64,000 nt of DNA from Niallia sp. Man26 (GTDB lineage: Bacteria; Bacillota; Bacilli; Bacillales; Cytobacillaceae), in NCBI RefSeq assembly GCF_022049065.2, contig NZ_CP095744.1, positions 372,001 through 436,000 on the forward strand, given 5' to 3'. Below are positions 51,344 to 60,008 of this stretch, one piece after another. Position 1 is the stretch's first letter. Each line of letters starts with the position of its first letter. The notes below the pieces were generated by a model, which did not search any database, was not told where the DNA came from, and saw nothing but the letters and a program-made list of their open reading frames with translations. The position numbers and the translations under genes are program-made.

Positions 51344-51354
51344 AATTCAAATGG

Positions 51355-51388
51355 AAAAGGAGGAGCAATTATTTTTGCTCCTCCTTTT
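51355..51388. terminator. Bidirectional terminator
   Basis: A perfect 14-bp stem (51355-51368 with 51375-51388), 6-nt loop and T6 tail between the convergent permease and kinase genes. Confidence 0.92.
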
Positions 51389-52636
51389 TTAACTCAATCG
51401 CACCGTAAAAGTAGTAATACCACCTGGAGTACTTTTCACTGTTATCTTCCCTTTATGTTTCTCTACAATCGATTTAGCAATAGCTAAACCAAGGCCGTTT
51501 CCACCATTTTTCCGCGAACGGGAAGGGTCATTACGATAGAATCTGTCGAATATTTTTTCTAAATGCTCTGATGTAATCCCCTCTCCCGTATTTGTTACCT
51601 CTAGTAATATTTCATTATGACGCTTTCTTAGATCTACTGTAATTAAGCCTTGAAGATTTGTGTACTTAATAGCATTATCTATTAAAATCATCACTAGTTG
51701 CTTCATTTGCTCCACATTACCAAAAGTGTTTAACTCAGGTTCGATATGATACTCAAGATTGACTTCCTTTTCATAGATAACACCTTCCATTGTCAGAATG
51801 ACACTTTCGACTACTTTGCTTATATTGAAAGGAGCAAAAACTAAGTCAGAGCGTTTGTCATCCATTTCTGCCAGGTAAAGCAGGTCATTGGTAAGCAACT
51901 TCATTCTTTCTGTTTCTGTTTTAATGTGATGAATCCATTTTAATTGATTCGCAATTAAATCTTCCTGGTTGCTCAATAGTACATCTGTATTGGTATGAAT
52001 GACAGATAGCGGTGTTTTTAATTCATGAGAAGCATCAGAAATAAATTGCTTCTGCTTATTAAACGCTTCCTTGACTGGCGCGATATAACGGTTAGCCAAA
52101 AACCTATTAACTATAAACACGATAATTAGCATAATAATACCTACAAGAATAAAGGTATAAATTAAATTATCGACGACTTTTAACTCGGCCGTAACATCAA
52201 GCGCATAAACATAATAGCCTGACTGATTTTCTTCCACCATATATGCCCAATTAGTATCATTTAGCTTTAAGCGTCCTTTAGAAGAGTCACTTGTTGATAT
52301 CTCCTCTATAACTCTTTCATAGAATGCATTATCTAGGTCTAATTTAGATTGTGAAGATAGTATATTCCACTTGTCATCTGTCCTCAGCTCAAAGCATGGT
52401 AAAAGTTCATCCTTTGAAAAGCCGGTTTGTTCACCTTGAGAAGGTGGTGATTTGTCATCCTTGCTGATTTTGCTTTTTTTGTGATAATAATCAGATACCA
52501 TTTCTAGATTAATGTTTATATCACTATTTACTTTTTGACAAGTAATAATGTAGATAGAGATAAATGCTGCTAGCATAATAATGATGATGGTAGCCATGTT
52601 GGCAATTAAGAAGCGATTACGTAATTTTGTGAACAT
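51389..52636 (-). CDS. Sensor histidine kinase of a two-component system
   Basis: A 415-residue membrane kinase. Two helices (about 12-32 and 158-179) enclose an extracellular sensor of about 125 residues. The phosphorylated residue is His204 in SDASHELKTPL. ATPase motifs are N (LIDNAIKYTN, about 315-324), G1 (NTGEGI), F (FDRFYRNDPS) and G2 (GGNGLGLAIAKS). Its start overlaps the regulator gene by 20 bp, and its ribosome binding site GGAGG lies inside that gene's end. No HAMP domain is evident. Signal unknown. Confidence 0.92.
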   Translation of the reverse strand: MFTKLRNRFLIANMATIIIIMLAAFISIYIITCQKVNSDININLEMVSDYYHKKSKISKDDKSPPSQGEQTGFSKDELLPCFELRTDDKWNILSSQSKLDLDNAFYERVIEEISTSDSSKGRLKLNDTNWAYMVEENQSGYYVYALDVTAELKVVDNLIYTFILVGIIMLIIVFIVNRFLANRYIAPVKEAFNKQKQFISDASHELKTPLSVIHTNTDVLLSNQEDLIANQLKWIHHIKTETERMKLLTNDLLYLAEMDDKRSDLVFAPFNISKVVESVILTMEGVIYEKEVNLEYHIEPELNTFGNVEQMKQLVMILIDNAIKYTNLQGLITVDLRKRHNEILLEVTNTGEGITSEHLEKIFDRFYRNDPSRSRKNGGNGLGLAIAKSIVEKHKGKITVKSTPGGITTFTVRLS

Positions 52637-53312
52637 CTGATGCCACCTCCAAAATATACCCGACCCCTCTTATTGTTTTTATTTGGACGATTGAATTTAA
52701 AAAAGCTAGTTTTTTTCGTAAAAAAGAAATATATACTTCCACATTATTATGTTCAACATCTGAATCAAGCCCCCATAATTTTTCAATGATTTGCTCTTTC
52801 GATGTGACCGTATTTTTTCTAATTAAAAGCAGCTCTAATAACTTGCCCTCTTTTAAAATTAATTTCAAATCTTTGCTTTTGCACATTAACATAAGGGTAG
52901 ACATATTTAACTCCAGATCTCCAAATTTCAAGGAATCTTCTGGAACTACTTCATTATTGCGTCTTAGTGCCGCTCTTATTCTTGCCAGCAGTTCATCAGT
53001 AGCAAACGGTTTTGCGATGTAATCATCTGCACCATTATCAAGTCCTGAAACTTTATCTGGAACTTCTCCTTTTGCAGACAGCATTACAACAGGAGTTGCG
53101 ATTCCCCTATCTCGAATTGTTCTCAAAACTGTTATTCCGTCTAGTTCAGGCAGCATAATATCAAGCAGTATTAAATCATAAATGCCGGTGAGGATAAAAT
53201 CCAGCCCTGTTTCTCCATCATGCACCATGTCCACATAATAATTGTTTTTACTCAGAATTTGCGCTAATGCTTCAGCAAGACCCACTTCATCCTCGACGAT
53301 TAAGATTCTCAT
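52617..53312 (-). CDS. OmpR/PhoB family response regulator
   Basis: A 231-residue regulator. Acidic pocket Glu7-Asp8, phosphoacceptor Asp51 (LLLDIMLPELDG), Ser79 and Lys101 (AKPF). The winged helix C-terminal domain runs from about 130, with the recognition segment NNVEVYISFLRKKL and the wing IKTIRGVGYILE. It is transcribed first and coupled to the kinase gene. It is divergent from a YceI gene whose upstream region has a pair of 11-bp direct repeats, a likely binding site. AAGGGG lies 7 nt before the ATG. Confidence 0.93.
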   Translation of the reverse strand: MRILIVEDEVGLAEALAQILSKNNYYVDMVHDGETGLDFILTGIYDLILLDIMLPELDGITVLRTIRDRGIATPVVMLSAKGEVPDKVSGLDNGADDYIAKPFATDELLARIRAALRRNNEVVPEDSLKFGDLELNMSTLMLMCKSKDLKLILKEGKLLELLLIRKNTVTSKEQIIEKLWGLDSDVEHNNVEVYISFLRKKLAFLNSIVQIKTIRGVGYILEVASDVHKIT

Positions 53313-53417
53313 TATACTTCCCCTTACCTAGTTTAATAAAAGTCTAAAAACATATTTCATGAGGATAATCATAACACTTTTCAAAGTCAAATTTAAAATT
53401 TATTCATTGATTCTTCC

Positions 53418-53439
53418 ATTTAAGATTCATTTAAGGTTC
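53418..53439 (+). promoter_or_regulatory. Tandem 11-bp direct repeats, likely response-regulator site
   Basis: ATTTAAGATTC (53418-53428) is followed directly by ATTTAAGGTTC (53429-53439), one helical turn apart as OmpR-family dimers bind. A -10-like TATAAG follows at 53443-53448, with no separate -35, as in promoters activated by such regulators. Confidence 0.6.
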
Positions 53440-53612
53440 GGTTTATAAGATAGTCTTAGCACAGAACAGAAAGAAAAGGAGGAGCTGCTGTTACTTTTAC
53501 TTCCAGTACGGACAAAGGATCATTAATTGATTAAATATGTAATGCGAAGTCTTTTGGGAGTAATTAATATGTCCATCTAAATTTAAATATCTATAATAAA
53601 AGGAGAATATAA

Positions 53613-54320
53613 ATGAAGAAAAAATATATTATTTCAATAGCAGCAGTTGCTGTACTTATACTAGGAATCGGAGGCTACACATTACTTAACAGCTTTATGG
53701 GAAATAATGTGGAGATAAACTCTGTGTTAGATCAAAATGAGGAATCTAGTACATCTGAAGCAAGTGCAGATTCTGATGCAACACCTGTTTCTGCAGAAGA
53801 TTTAAACGGTGATTGGCAAATTGCTGACGCTTCAAGTGTATATTGGTCTGTTACAACATCACAAGAAACAGTTAACTTTGTCAATGAAGAGGTAACAGGC
53901 AATTGGACAGTGGATATAAATGACCCAACAGCAATGTCTGGTGAAGGAATTGTCGATATGAATGCATTGGATTCAGGGAATTCCCAAAGAGATGATCATG
54001 TCAAAGAAGGCGCTGAGTATTTAAATGTTACCGAATTTCCAGAAGCAACATTTGCGACAAGCACCTTTTCAGAATTACCAACAAGTTGGACAGAAGGAAC
54101 TGTTGTACCCGTAACGATAGATGGAACAATCACTATTAAAGGCATCGAAAAGGATGTGCAATTTGAATCAGAAGCAATGTACCAAAACGGGCAGCTTCTG
54201 TTATCAGGATCTACTGTTGTGACATTCGCTGATTTCGGAATGGAAAACCCACATTCAGTAGCCTTAGACACAGAGAATGACCTTACTGTACAGTTGGAGC
54301 TTGTATTAGATAAGGCATAA
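53613..54320 (+). CDS. YceI family polyisoprenoid/lipid-binding-like protein, membrane anchored
   Basis: A 235-residue exported protein. Residues 5-27 are a signal anchor. A Ser/Glu/Ala-rich linker leads to the YceI lipocalin-like barrel (DLNGDWQIADASSVYWSVTT, SGEGIVDMNALDSGNSQRDDHVK, FPEATFATSTF, VTIDGTITIKGIEKDVQFE). YceI proteins bind long isoprenoid or amide lipids; their role in Gram-positives is unclear. It is divergent from the two-component genes across a 300-bp gap with direct repeats and is their probable target. AAGGAG lies 7-8 nt before the ATG. Confidence 0.9.
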   Translation: MKKKYIISIAAVAVLILGIGGYTLLNSFMGNNVEINSVLDQNEESSTSEASADSDATPVSAEDLNGDWQIADASSVYWSVTTSQETVNFVNEEVTGNWTVDINDPTAMSGEGIVDMNALDSGNSQRDDHVKEGAEYLNVTEFPEATFATSTFSELPTSWTEGTVVPVTIDGTITIKGIEKDVQFESEAMYQNGQLLLSGSTVVTFADFGMENPHSVALDTENDLTVQLELVLDKA

Positions 54321-54332
54321 TAACTGATAAAG

Positions 54333-54356
54333 ACGCCAATGGATGTTGGCGTTTTT
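54333..54356 (+). terminator. Terminator of the YceI gene
   Basis: A 7-bp stem (54333-54339 with 54346-54352) and a T run. Confidence 0.75.
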
Positions 54357-54488
54357 GTCTTTTTTCTCGGGGTTAATAATCATTCCATTCTAATCTGCAA
54401 CGCTTCCCTTTACCATGTTTACAAAGCATCTAGATTTTTAGTTTTTCTATTAAGTAAATAAGGACCCTTTGTTAGTAATGATTAAAAT

Positions 54489-54923
54489 TTAACTGCCTGA
54501 TATTATTAACTTTCTAGTTTTTTCATCATAAATTTTGTAACTAATTTCAACCATATGATCTTTTGTAACTGTCACTTCACAATAGTAAGGGATTGATTTT
54601 CCATAAGCATCTAGTTCAGGAATATTCCTAAAGGAAAACCATTCATCTTTGTTGAGCATGTTAAATTCTGCTGATGAAGAGCGACCAGCTGTATCTATTT
54701 CAATAACACATTTTCCAGTGACAACATCATATTCCTTTAGTACAACATATTTCACGCTTGGAAGAGTAATCACTAGCATTAAAACACCTATCAATAAAAC
54801 TCCACCATTTTTTATTATTTTTAATAATGAATAATCCTTACCACGATAAATTACAATAAAGGAAATAACTGCTGCTATTACAAACAGCACTCCGAGGCTA
54901 AGCATCAAGTAGTATAAAAACAT
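54489..54923 (-). CDS. Hypothetical membrane protein (144 residues)
   Basis: Two N-terminal membrane helices (about 3-25 and 37-55) are followed by an extracytoplasmic domain of about 85 residues with two Cys (GKCVIEIDTAGRSSS and IPYYCEVTV) and beta strands. GGGAGAG lies 4 nt before the ATG. No family recognised. It stands alone on the minus strand. Confidence 0.7.
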   Translation of the reverse strand: MFLYYLMLSLGVLFVIAAVISFIVIYRGKDYSLLKIIKNGGVLLIGVLMLVITLPSVKYVVLKEYDVVTGKCVIEIDTAGRSSSAEFNMLNKDEWFSFRNIPELDAYGKSIPYYCEVTVTKDHMVEISYKIYDEKTRKLIISGS

Positions 54924-55000
54924 TTTTCTCTCCCTATCATTATTCTTCTGTTGCTTATATTATAGCATCGCTCTTCCAGAATCCTACCATTTCAAAAAAC

Positions 55001-55555
55001 TCACTTCGAGATTTTTATCCCTTCCACACCACACCTAATAGAATAGAACTTGGTAATTATGGGATGAGTATCCCGAGATAGATTTAATTTTTTTAACCTT
55101 CTTTTACCTAACCTTCTATCTAACATAGAAAAAGCCTGAATAATAATATTTTCTGAGTTTATAGCTTGCTCAATAGTTAGAGAATTGTAATTGATTAGTG
55201 CTGCATAAAGATGGTAACTTTGAAAAATGCTTTGCGTTATCATAATCTCTTCAGCAGCATCTGAAGCTACTAATAATTCTCTTCGTTCGAGGGAGTTAAG
55301 CATTACATTCCAATCTTGGTTATAGGGGATTTCCTTTAGTACTTTTTCATCCTTAATCTGTTGATATAGCTTCTCATGTTTAACTGCATATGTAACATCA
55401 GATGCTGTTAATATTTCATGTTTGTCCAAAGTAATCCATACCCTACTTGGACTATCATGATATTTCCGATAAACCGCTGCATGTATTTGAATTCTTCCTT
55501 TTAGCTTATCACTTAGAAAACCTTCCAATGTAGTTTTCAACTTACTCCATTGCAA
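55001..55555 (-). CDS. SF0329-like protein of unknown function
   Basis: A 184-residue protein starting with QWSKLKTTLEGFLSDKLKGRIQIHAA and the segment SRVWITLDKHEILTASD, which recall the SF0329 family of Bacillus proteins. The assignment is from memory. The C-terminus is basic (LDRRLGKRRLKKLNLS), ending with a conserved-looking SIRCGVEGI. The TTG at 55555 (AAGGTG 6 nt upstream) gives the family-type start; a GTG at 55570 has a weaker site. Possibly linked to polymorphic toxin immunity in other species, but not shown here. Confidence 0.6.
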   Translation of the reverse strand: MQWSKLKTTLEGFLSDKLKGRIQIHAAVYRKYHDSPSRVWITLDKHEILTASDVTYAVKHEKLYQQIKDEKVLKEIPYNQDWNVMLNSLERRELLVASDAAEEIMITQSIFQSYHLYAALINYNSLTIEQAINSENIIIQAFSMLDRRLGKRRLKKLNLSRDTHPIITKFYSIRCGVEGIKISK

Positions 55556-55633
55556 AACATTCACCTTCACTTTTTAATCTGTCTATATATCTAAACGCTC
55601 TTGGAGAACTAATCTGCATTTTGTTTATAATAC

Positions 55634-56155
55634 TTAATCTATAACTCTACTATCATTCGTAATAGAATTAGCGATAACCTCACATTTTTTTATAGCCCAG
55701 CTATAATGACTAGCAGTGTTTGCTGTGAAATAGCTGTATAAGTTTGTTGTTTTTGTCCACTTATAGTATTTTTTTGTCATGATTTCTTCATTAGTATGTA
55801 ATTTAATAAGATTCGTGACCCTTCCATGGCTTAGCTTTAATTTTTTTATTGCTTGATTTAATGTTACATCTTGATAGTTAGCCCAAATTTGCATATTTAA
55901 CTCTTTCAGATTACTCCATTTAAATCCTGGTGCCGGCATACAAGGAATGTCCCCATCCATACCTTCTCTGTGCCATCTTTCAAGCATTGCTTGCCACTCA
56001 TAAAGATGCATTAATACATCACGAAAATTCTTATCTCTTTCTTGAGTTTCAATAGATTGAGTCCTTTTTCTGCTAGGCAATGACTCAATTATTTCTAACA
56101 ATGTTTTCAAATTTATATCGCAGTTTATTAATAATTTTTCTTTTTCATTTTTCAT
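55634..56155 (-). CDS. ClbS/DfsB family four-helix bundle protein
   Basis: A 173-residue protein of the family once called DUF1706. The segment RDKNFRDVLMHLYEWQAMLERWHREGM is typical, as are PAPGFKWSNLKELN and the C-terminal W in ASHYSWAIKKC. ClbS of colibactin producers hydrolyses the cyclopropane warhead of that genotoxin, and DfsB relatives are widespread with unknown roles. Strong GAGGGG lies 8 nt before the ATG. A stand-alone gene; self-protection against an electrophile is a family-based guess. Confidence 0.78.
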   Translation of the reverse strand: MKNEKEKLLINCDINLKTLLEIIESLPSRKRTQSIETQERDKNFRDVLMHLYEWQAMLERWHREGMDGDIPCMPAPGFKWSNLKELNMQIWANYQDVTLNQAIKKLKLSHGRVTNLIKLHTNEEIMTKKYYKWTKTTNLYSYFTANTASHYSWAIKKCEVIANSITNDSRVID

Positions 56156-56349
56156 AGGCGTATCCCCTCACTTTTACTATATATTAACATAAGAACATAC
56201 GGTCTTTTATTGTACTTTCTAAAAAACTGGAAAAATCTCTAAAATTATGTATAAGAATAAATAGATATATATTATTTTTTACAGAATTTTTTTAATTGTT
56301 AATTTATAATATATATTGATACGTTCTTAATAAAGAAGGGAGTATGTTT

Positions 56350-56883
56350 GTGAAGAAAAAATTTTGGAGAAAAAATACATTAATTATAATTTGTTCTATC
56401 CTTATTGCTGGAACAGCAGGATACTCTGCGTATTTACAATTTTCTAAAGCTGATGTCAAAGTTAGCGAAGTAACAGCCACAGCTGAATCGGATTCAAACA
56501 CAAAAACATTTATTAAAATTGAGGAAACTAATGCTAAACCAGTTGAGGAAGAGTTCCCGCTAAATATTGGTGAAGGCGAAGTGCAAATAGCAATACATAA
56601 AATGTCACATCAAAAAATTGAAGCAGATGAAAAGTGGGGATTTTTGCCGCTGACTCAAGAGCGAATCAAGAGACTGATTAAAGTTGTTAACAGCGGTAAT
56701 TATGAACACAAATCTCTGTATTTAGAAATACTTAACCGCTGGTCAAATGGAGACTTTTCACAAGCAGATAAAGATCATAACGCTATTTGGAGGCTGCAAG
56801 GCGGTTCAGTCGGTGAAGCGACAGGTGTATTATCAACAGAGGAAGAAAAAGCGTTTATTGAAGAGCATTTTGATGTGGATTAA
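56350..56883 (+). CDS. DUF6241-like membrane-anchored protein
   Basis: A 177-residue protein: basic start, one membrane helix (about 8-29), a Glu/Thr-rich linker, and a C-terminal domain (about 75-170) with HKMSHQKIEADEKWGFLPLTQ, SLYLEILNRWSNGDFSQADK and WRLQGGSVGEATGVLSTEEE, matching the Bacillus DUF6241 domain as I recall it. Function unknown. GTG at 56350 (AAGGGAG, 7 nt) is preferred to ATG at 56344, which is 1 nt from that site. Confidence 0.72.
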   Translation: MKKKFWRKNTLIIICSILIAGTAGYSAYLQFSKADVKVSEVTATAESDSNTKTFIKIEETNAKPVEEEFPLNIGEGEVQIAIHKMSHQKIEADEKWGFLPLTQERIKRLIKVVNSGNYEHKSLYLEILNRWSNGDFSQADKDHNAIWRLQGGSVGEATGVLSTEEEKAFIEEHFDVD

Positions 56884-56993
56884 TGACATTATGACTTTTG
56901 AACAATGATACCTTATTTAAACTGTTTGTCAGCTACTTATGCTAATTATTCCGTTCTGTGCCTAAACATATTTATTATGATTGGATGGACTAT

Positions 56994-57026
56994 AAAAGCA
57001 TGTTTAATTTTTCAATACATGCTTTT
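56994..57026 (+). terminator. Hairpin terminator downstream of the DUF6241 gene
   Basis: A perfect 10-bp stem (56994-57003 with 57017-57026) and 13-nt loop, followed by TTTTATTG. It lies about 110 bp after the stop. Confidence 0.6.
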
Positions 57027-57083
57027 ATTGCATCTTATTTTCTTAACTAGAATAACCTCTAATGCAAATGGAATTACTTAGTA

Positions 57084-57587
57084 TCAAAGTCTTTCTAAAA
57101 ATAAACGAACCTGTTTTGGAGTATTAAGTATAACCACTTTCTTATGTTTAGATAAAACCTCTAGACTTTTCAATATAACAGGTCTTTTCGTATGAGGATA
57201 CTTCCAAATCCACTTAAAAAATGCAAAAGAAAATCTTTCTTCACAGCCTTCTCCCATATCTGGCCTAGTTTTATGATGATATTTTAGTATCCTTTTAATC
57301 ATTCTAAACATACAAGTCCATCTAGAAATATCAAGAAAAATGATTGTATCTGCTGCATTCAGCCTTATATCCATTGTACCGCCATAGTTCCCATCGATAA
57401 TCCAGCTTTCTTCTTTCACTAATTCAACTTGAATATTTATTTGTTCATTTTTCGGGACGCCAACCCAATTAGGCTTCCAGAATAATACATCAAGATGATA
57501 TACCCTCAAATTTAACTTTTCCCCTAATTGCCTGGCCATAGTTGATTTACCAGATCCACCAGAACCAATCAATACAATCTTCTTCAT
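57084..57587 (-). CDS. P-loop NTPase, DNA topology modulation protein FlaR type
   Basis: A 167-residue adenylate-kinase-like NTPase. Walker A is GSGGSGKST (8-16). YHLDVLFWKPNWVGVPK is the family's typical substrate-side segment, and WIIDGNYGGTMDIRLNAADTIIFLD, in parts WIIDGNYGG and TIIFLD, carries the Walker-B-like Asp. The name FlaR is historical; a kinase-like activity is more likely than a DNA topology role. GGGGAGG lies 10 nt before the ATG. Confidence 0.85.
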   Translation of the reverse strand: MKKIVLIGSGGSGKSTMARQLGEKLNLRVYHLDVLFWKPNWVGVPKNEQINIQVELVKEESWIIDGNYGGTMDIRLNAADTIIFLDISRWTCMFRMIKRILKYHHKTRPDMGEGCEERFSFAFFKWIWKYPHTKRPVILKSLEVLSKHKKVVILNTPKQVRLFLERL

Positions 57588-57650
57588 TCATATTACACCT
57601 CCCCTATAATGACAAAAAGCCGCCATATGGCAGCCTTCGTATTAGTTAAA

Positions 57651-58466
57651 TCAAATTAACTTAACAAACCATGCTACATAATATGCAGCTGGTATAAATA
57701 TTAGTTGTGCAACAATCGTACCAACAAACTTGGAACCTATCATTGTGAGAGAGTAGCTTTTTAGATAAATGTAATCAACCTGTTTCTTCATGACTTTATC
57801 TGCTAGAACAGATGCTTTTGGGTCTATAAATAAAGTTAGCAATATGGTCGCTATTCCATTTATGATGCCAGATGACATTAAAGCAGCCGGAGCATACGTT
57901 TCAGGTACGAGCATTGAAGCATAAATAGACGACAAAACACCAATCGTAAACACTGCAGAAATAACTACATTAATGATAAAAAGTCGTTTAGGAATAGTCT
58001 TAAGAGTAATCCCTTTTAAATATGTAAACCTCGGAAGACGAAAACACATTACCACCTTTTTAAAACCATTTTTATTAAAATTTTTTATAAATAAAGCTAC
58101 AACAGAACCACTTTGTTGAGAAAGTTGAATGATGGCTCTCGAGAAAATATTAATGAATGTAGGAAATAAAAATATTCCTAACAATACACCAAAAGATGTA
58201 ACTCCTATCAAAACTCTATATTGCTCTTCAATGTAATGCATTGGATTAATACTTGGTGCTTCTGCAATAAGCTTTGCTGTTAAAGGTTGTTGAAACATCG
58301 TAGAAAACCTAGAAACAATAAGCAATGTACTAAATAAAGATAAAGCTGTTGCGATTAACTTTACCCTTGCACCTGAAATTCTAGTAGAATATGCTAATGT
58401 TTCAATCATTGTTACTAACAATAAAAATAATGATATTAATAAGACTTTACCTGTAACTAGATCCAT
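57651..58466 (-). CDS. amj: Amj-type alternative lipid II flippase (DUF2837)
   Basis: A 271-residue membrane protein with about seven helices. The start LVTGKVLLISLFLLLVTMIETLAYSTRISGARVKLIA in parts (ETLAYSTRISGARVKLIA), the segment SRFSTMFQQPLTAKLI and the end SGIINGIATILLTLFIDP ... SKFVGTIVAQLIFIPAAYYV match B. subtilis Amj (YdaH), which moves lipid II across the membrane when MurJ is blocked and is sigma-M controlled there. GAGGAG lies 5 nt before the ATG. No sigma-M promoter was identified by eye. Confidence 0.87.
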   Translation of the reverse strand: MDLVTGKVLLISLFLLLVTMIETLAYSTRISGARVKLIATALSLFSTLLIVSRFSTMFQQPLTAKLIAEAPSINPMHYIEEQYRVLIGVTSFGVLLGIFLFPTFINIFSRAIIQLSQQSGSVVALFIKNFNKNGFKKVVMCFRLPRFTYLKGITLKTIPKRLFIINVVISAVFTIGVLSSIYASMLVPETYAPAALMSSGIINGIATILLTLFIDPKASVLADKVMKKQVDYIYLKSYSLTMIGSKFVGTIVAQLIFIPAAYYVAWFVKLI

Positions 58467-58646
58467 AATAACTCCTCATTAGTTAACTTAAATATCTTAG
58501 ATTATTATAGACCATTATACAAAAATTGATAATATAAAGACTCCAATCTTAGGAAAATAATATTAAACTTATTAAATAAAATCATGAAACTTTATATTAT
58601 TGAAAACGTATTAAATACTAACAATTAAACGGAGGTGAGTTTTAAT

Positions 58647-58826
58647 ATGGAAGGTAAAAAATGCTCAGAGTGTGGGGGAACTTCTTTTTCTCAAGGAAGT
58701 GACTATATTAACCTTAGACCATTAAACAAAAAGATGGCAATTGGTTCTGAGAAAATCTATACATACTGTTTAAACTGTGGAGAAGTTATTTCTATAAAGA
58801 TTGTGAATCCCAGCAAGTTAACTTAA
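58647..58826 (+). CDS. Small zinc-ribbon protein (59 residues)
   Basis: Two CxxC pairs (KKCSECGG at about 4-11 and YCLNCGE at about 41-47) enclose a short polar domain, the pattern of a zinc ribbon. Such small proteins in Bacillus are usually of unknown role or bind nucleic acids. The ATG at 58647 has GGAGG 11 nt upstream; a GTG at 58635 sits within that site. A hairpin with T7 follows. Confidence 0.75.
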   Translation: MEGKKCSECGGTSFSQGSDYINLRPLNKKMAIGSEKIYTYCLNCGEVISIKIVNPSKLT

Positions 58827-58840
58827 ATTTGTTATTCATT

Positions 58841-58867
58841 GTACCTTTTTCTACAGGTACTTTTTTT
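58841..58867 (+). terminator. Short terminator of the zinc-ribbon gene
   Basis: A 6-bp stem GTACCT (58841-58846) with AGGTAC (58855-58860) followed by T7. Weak stem but clear T run. Confidence 0.55.
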
Positions 58868-58933
58868 GTTTTTAAAAAAATTAAGTTAAGCTCGTTTTCG
58901 TTAGTTAAAATTCTATCTACAGCAAAAAAACAT

Positions 58934-59488
58934 TTAAATTCCCCTAATAACATGATGATTTGCATCAAAACAAGTTGTTTCTGCAGGAAAGGTCTGAGTT
59001 AAATCATCTGGAATTTTGTCATACTTCAAAAAAGTTTCCTCCTCTGAAACAGTAAAAGTTAAACTATAATTTTCATTCAATAAAGCTGCAGTAATTTGAG
59101 CAATTTTTTTATTAGGATTTTCCCCATAAATTATGCCATAAACTCCGCTATTTGTTTTTATATCTACATATGATACTTTACTGGTACCATACCCTGACAT
59201 TTTTATTTTATATTTTCCATTCCATCCTTTATTTAATTGTGCGTAACCAGTATATTTATTATCTAGTTCAAAAAGCACAACAGATGTATTTGAATTTCCC
59301 AATGTGACTACATCTAAGACTTTAATCTTAACTTTTTCTTCCTCCCCTCTATTCTCCCATTCAGTTAAACTGGACTCTATTGATTGGCTATTAGCATCAA
59401 TAACGTAATCATTATTAATATAGAAATAAAGAAAACCAACTAATAGAAATAAAAATAAAAAAGGTATAAATATTACTTTTTGCTTCAT
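58934..59488 (-). CDS. Membrane-anchored hypothetical protein (184 residues)
   Basis: One membrane helix (about 5-25, FIPFLFLFLLVGFLYFY) is followed by an exported domain with strands VKIKVLDVVTLGNSNTSVVLFEL, in parts KVLDVVTLGN and SVVLFEL, and KYTGYAQLNKGWNGKYKI. This DUF-like pattern is common in small Bacillus proteins; no family name is certain. The ATG at 59488 has GGAGG 7 nt upstream; the ATGs at 59518 and 59521 lie before that site. Confidence 0.7.
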   Translation of the reverse strand: MKQKVIFIPFLFLFLLVGFLYFYINNDYVIDANSQSIESSLTEWENRGEEEKVKIKVLDVVTLGNSNTSVVLFELDNKYTGYAQLNKGWNGKYKIKMSGYGTSKVSYVDIKTNSGVYGIIYGENPNKKIAQITAALLNENYSLTFTVSEEETFLKYDKIPDDLTQTFPAETTCFDANHHVIRGI

Positions 59489-59602
59489 TAAATATCCTCC
59501 AGATGGTACTAACCTCATCAAACAAAATACTAGCCCTATATTGAAAAACCAAATGTAATTATGTATAGTAAGGAAAAATCGATTAAATGTGCTAAATCCA
59601 GC

Positions 59603-59743
59603 CTAAAAAGCTACCATACCAATCATCCGGCCTACTCCATATCCAACTAAAATGATTGAGAATCCTATCATTACATAAATACTAACTTTAATAAATTCAC
59701 TCTGTTCATTAACCTTCTTTAATATAGCGTTATAAATCCCCAT
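59603..59743 (-). CDS. Small membrane protein (46 residues), hypothetical
   Basis: AAGGAG lies 10 nt before an ATG opening a 46-residue frame: a charged amphipathic start (ILKKVNEQSEF), then one membrane helix (FIKVSIYVMIGFSIILVGYG) and a short end with GRMIG. The ribosome binding site, the helix and the clean stop support a real small gene. It lies in an otherwise empty 520-bp gap. No family recognised. Confidence 0.6.
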   Translation of the reverse strand: MGIYNAILKKVNEQSEFIKVSIYVMIGFSIILVGYGVGRMIGMVAF

Positions 59744-59952
59744 AATATTATTACTCCTTCTATATCACTGCTCTAAAACAGATTATTCTAAAGCTGTTGT
59801 TAATATTAAAAATCCTGTGATGTTGACATATACTATCTTGTTATATTTATATACGTTTCTTTAACTGTTTGGTTTCACTTAGAGGTATATTGATAGACTG
59901 TTGACATTATAAGGACGCTCTACATTCTTTCGGACTACTCCTCGAATAAAAT

Positions 59953-59975
59953 AGCTTTCCCATTTAAGGAAAGCT
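59953..59975 (-). terminator. Terminator of the 272-residue protein gene
   Basis: An 8-bp stem (59953-59960 with 59968-59975), 7-nt loop, then ATTTTATTC on the minus strand. Confidence 0.75.
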
Positions 59976-60008
59976 CTATGTTATACTGACCTATTGCTAA
60001 TTTATACT

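Noticed and set aside
56304-56501. Minus-strand frame opposite the start of the DUF6241-like gene
   Set aside because: Shadow of the plus-strand gene, which has a ribosome binding site, membrane anchor and known domain.
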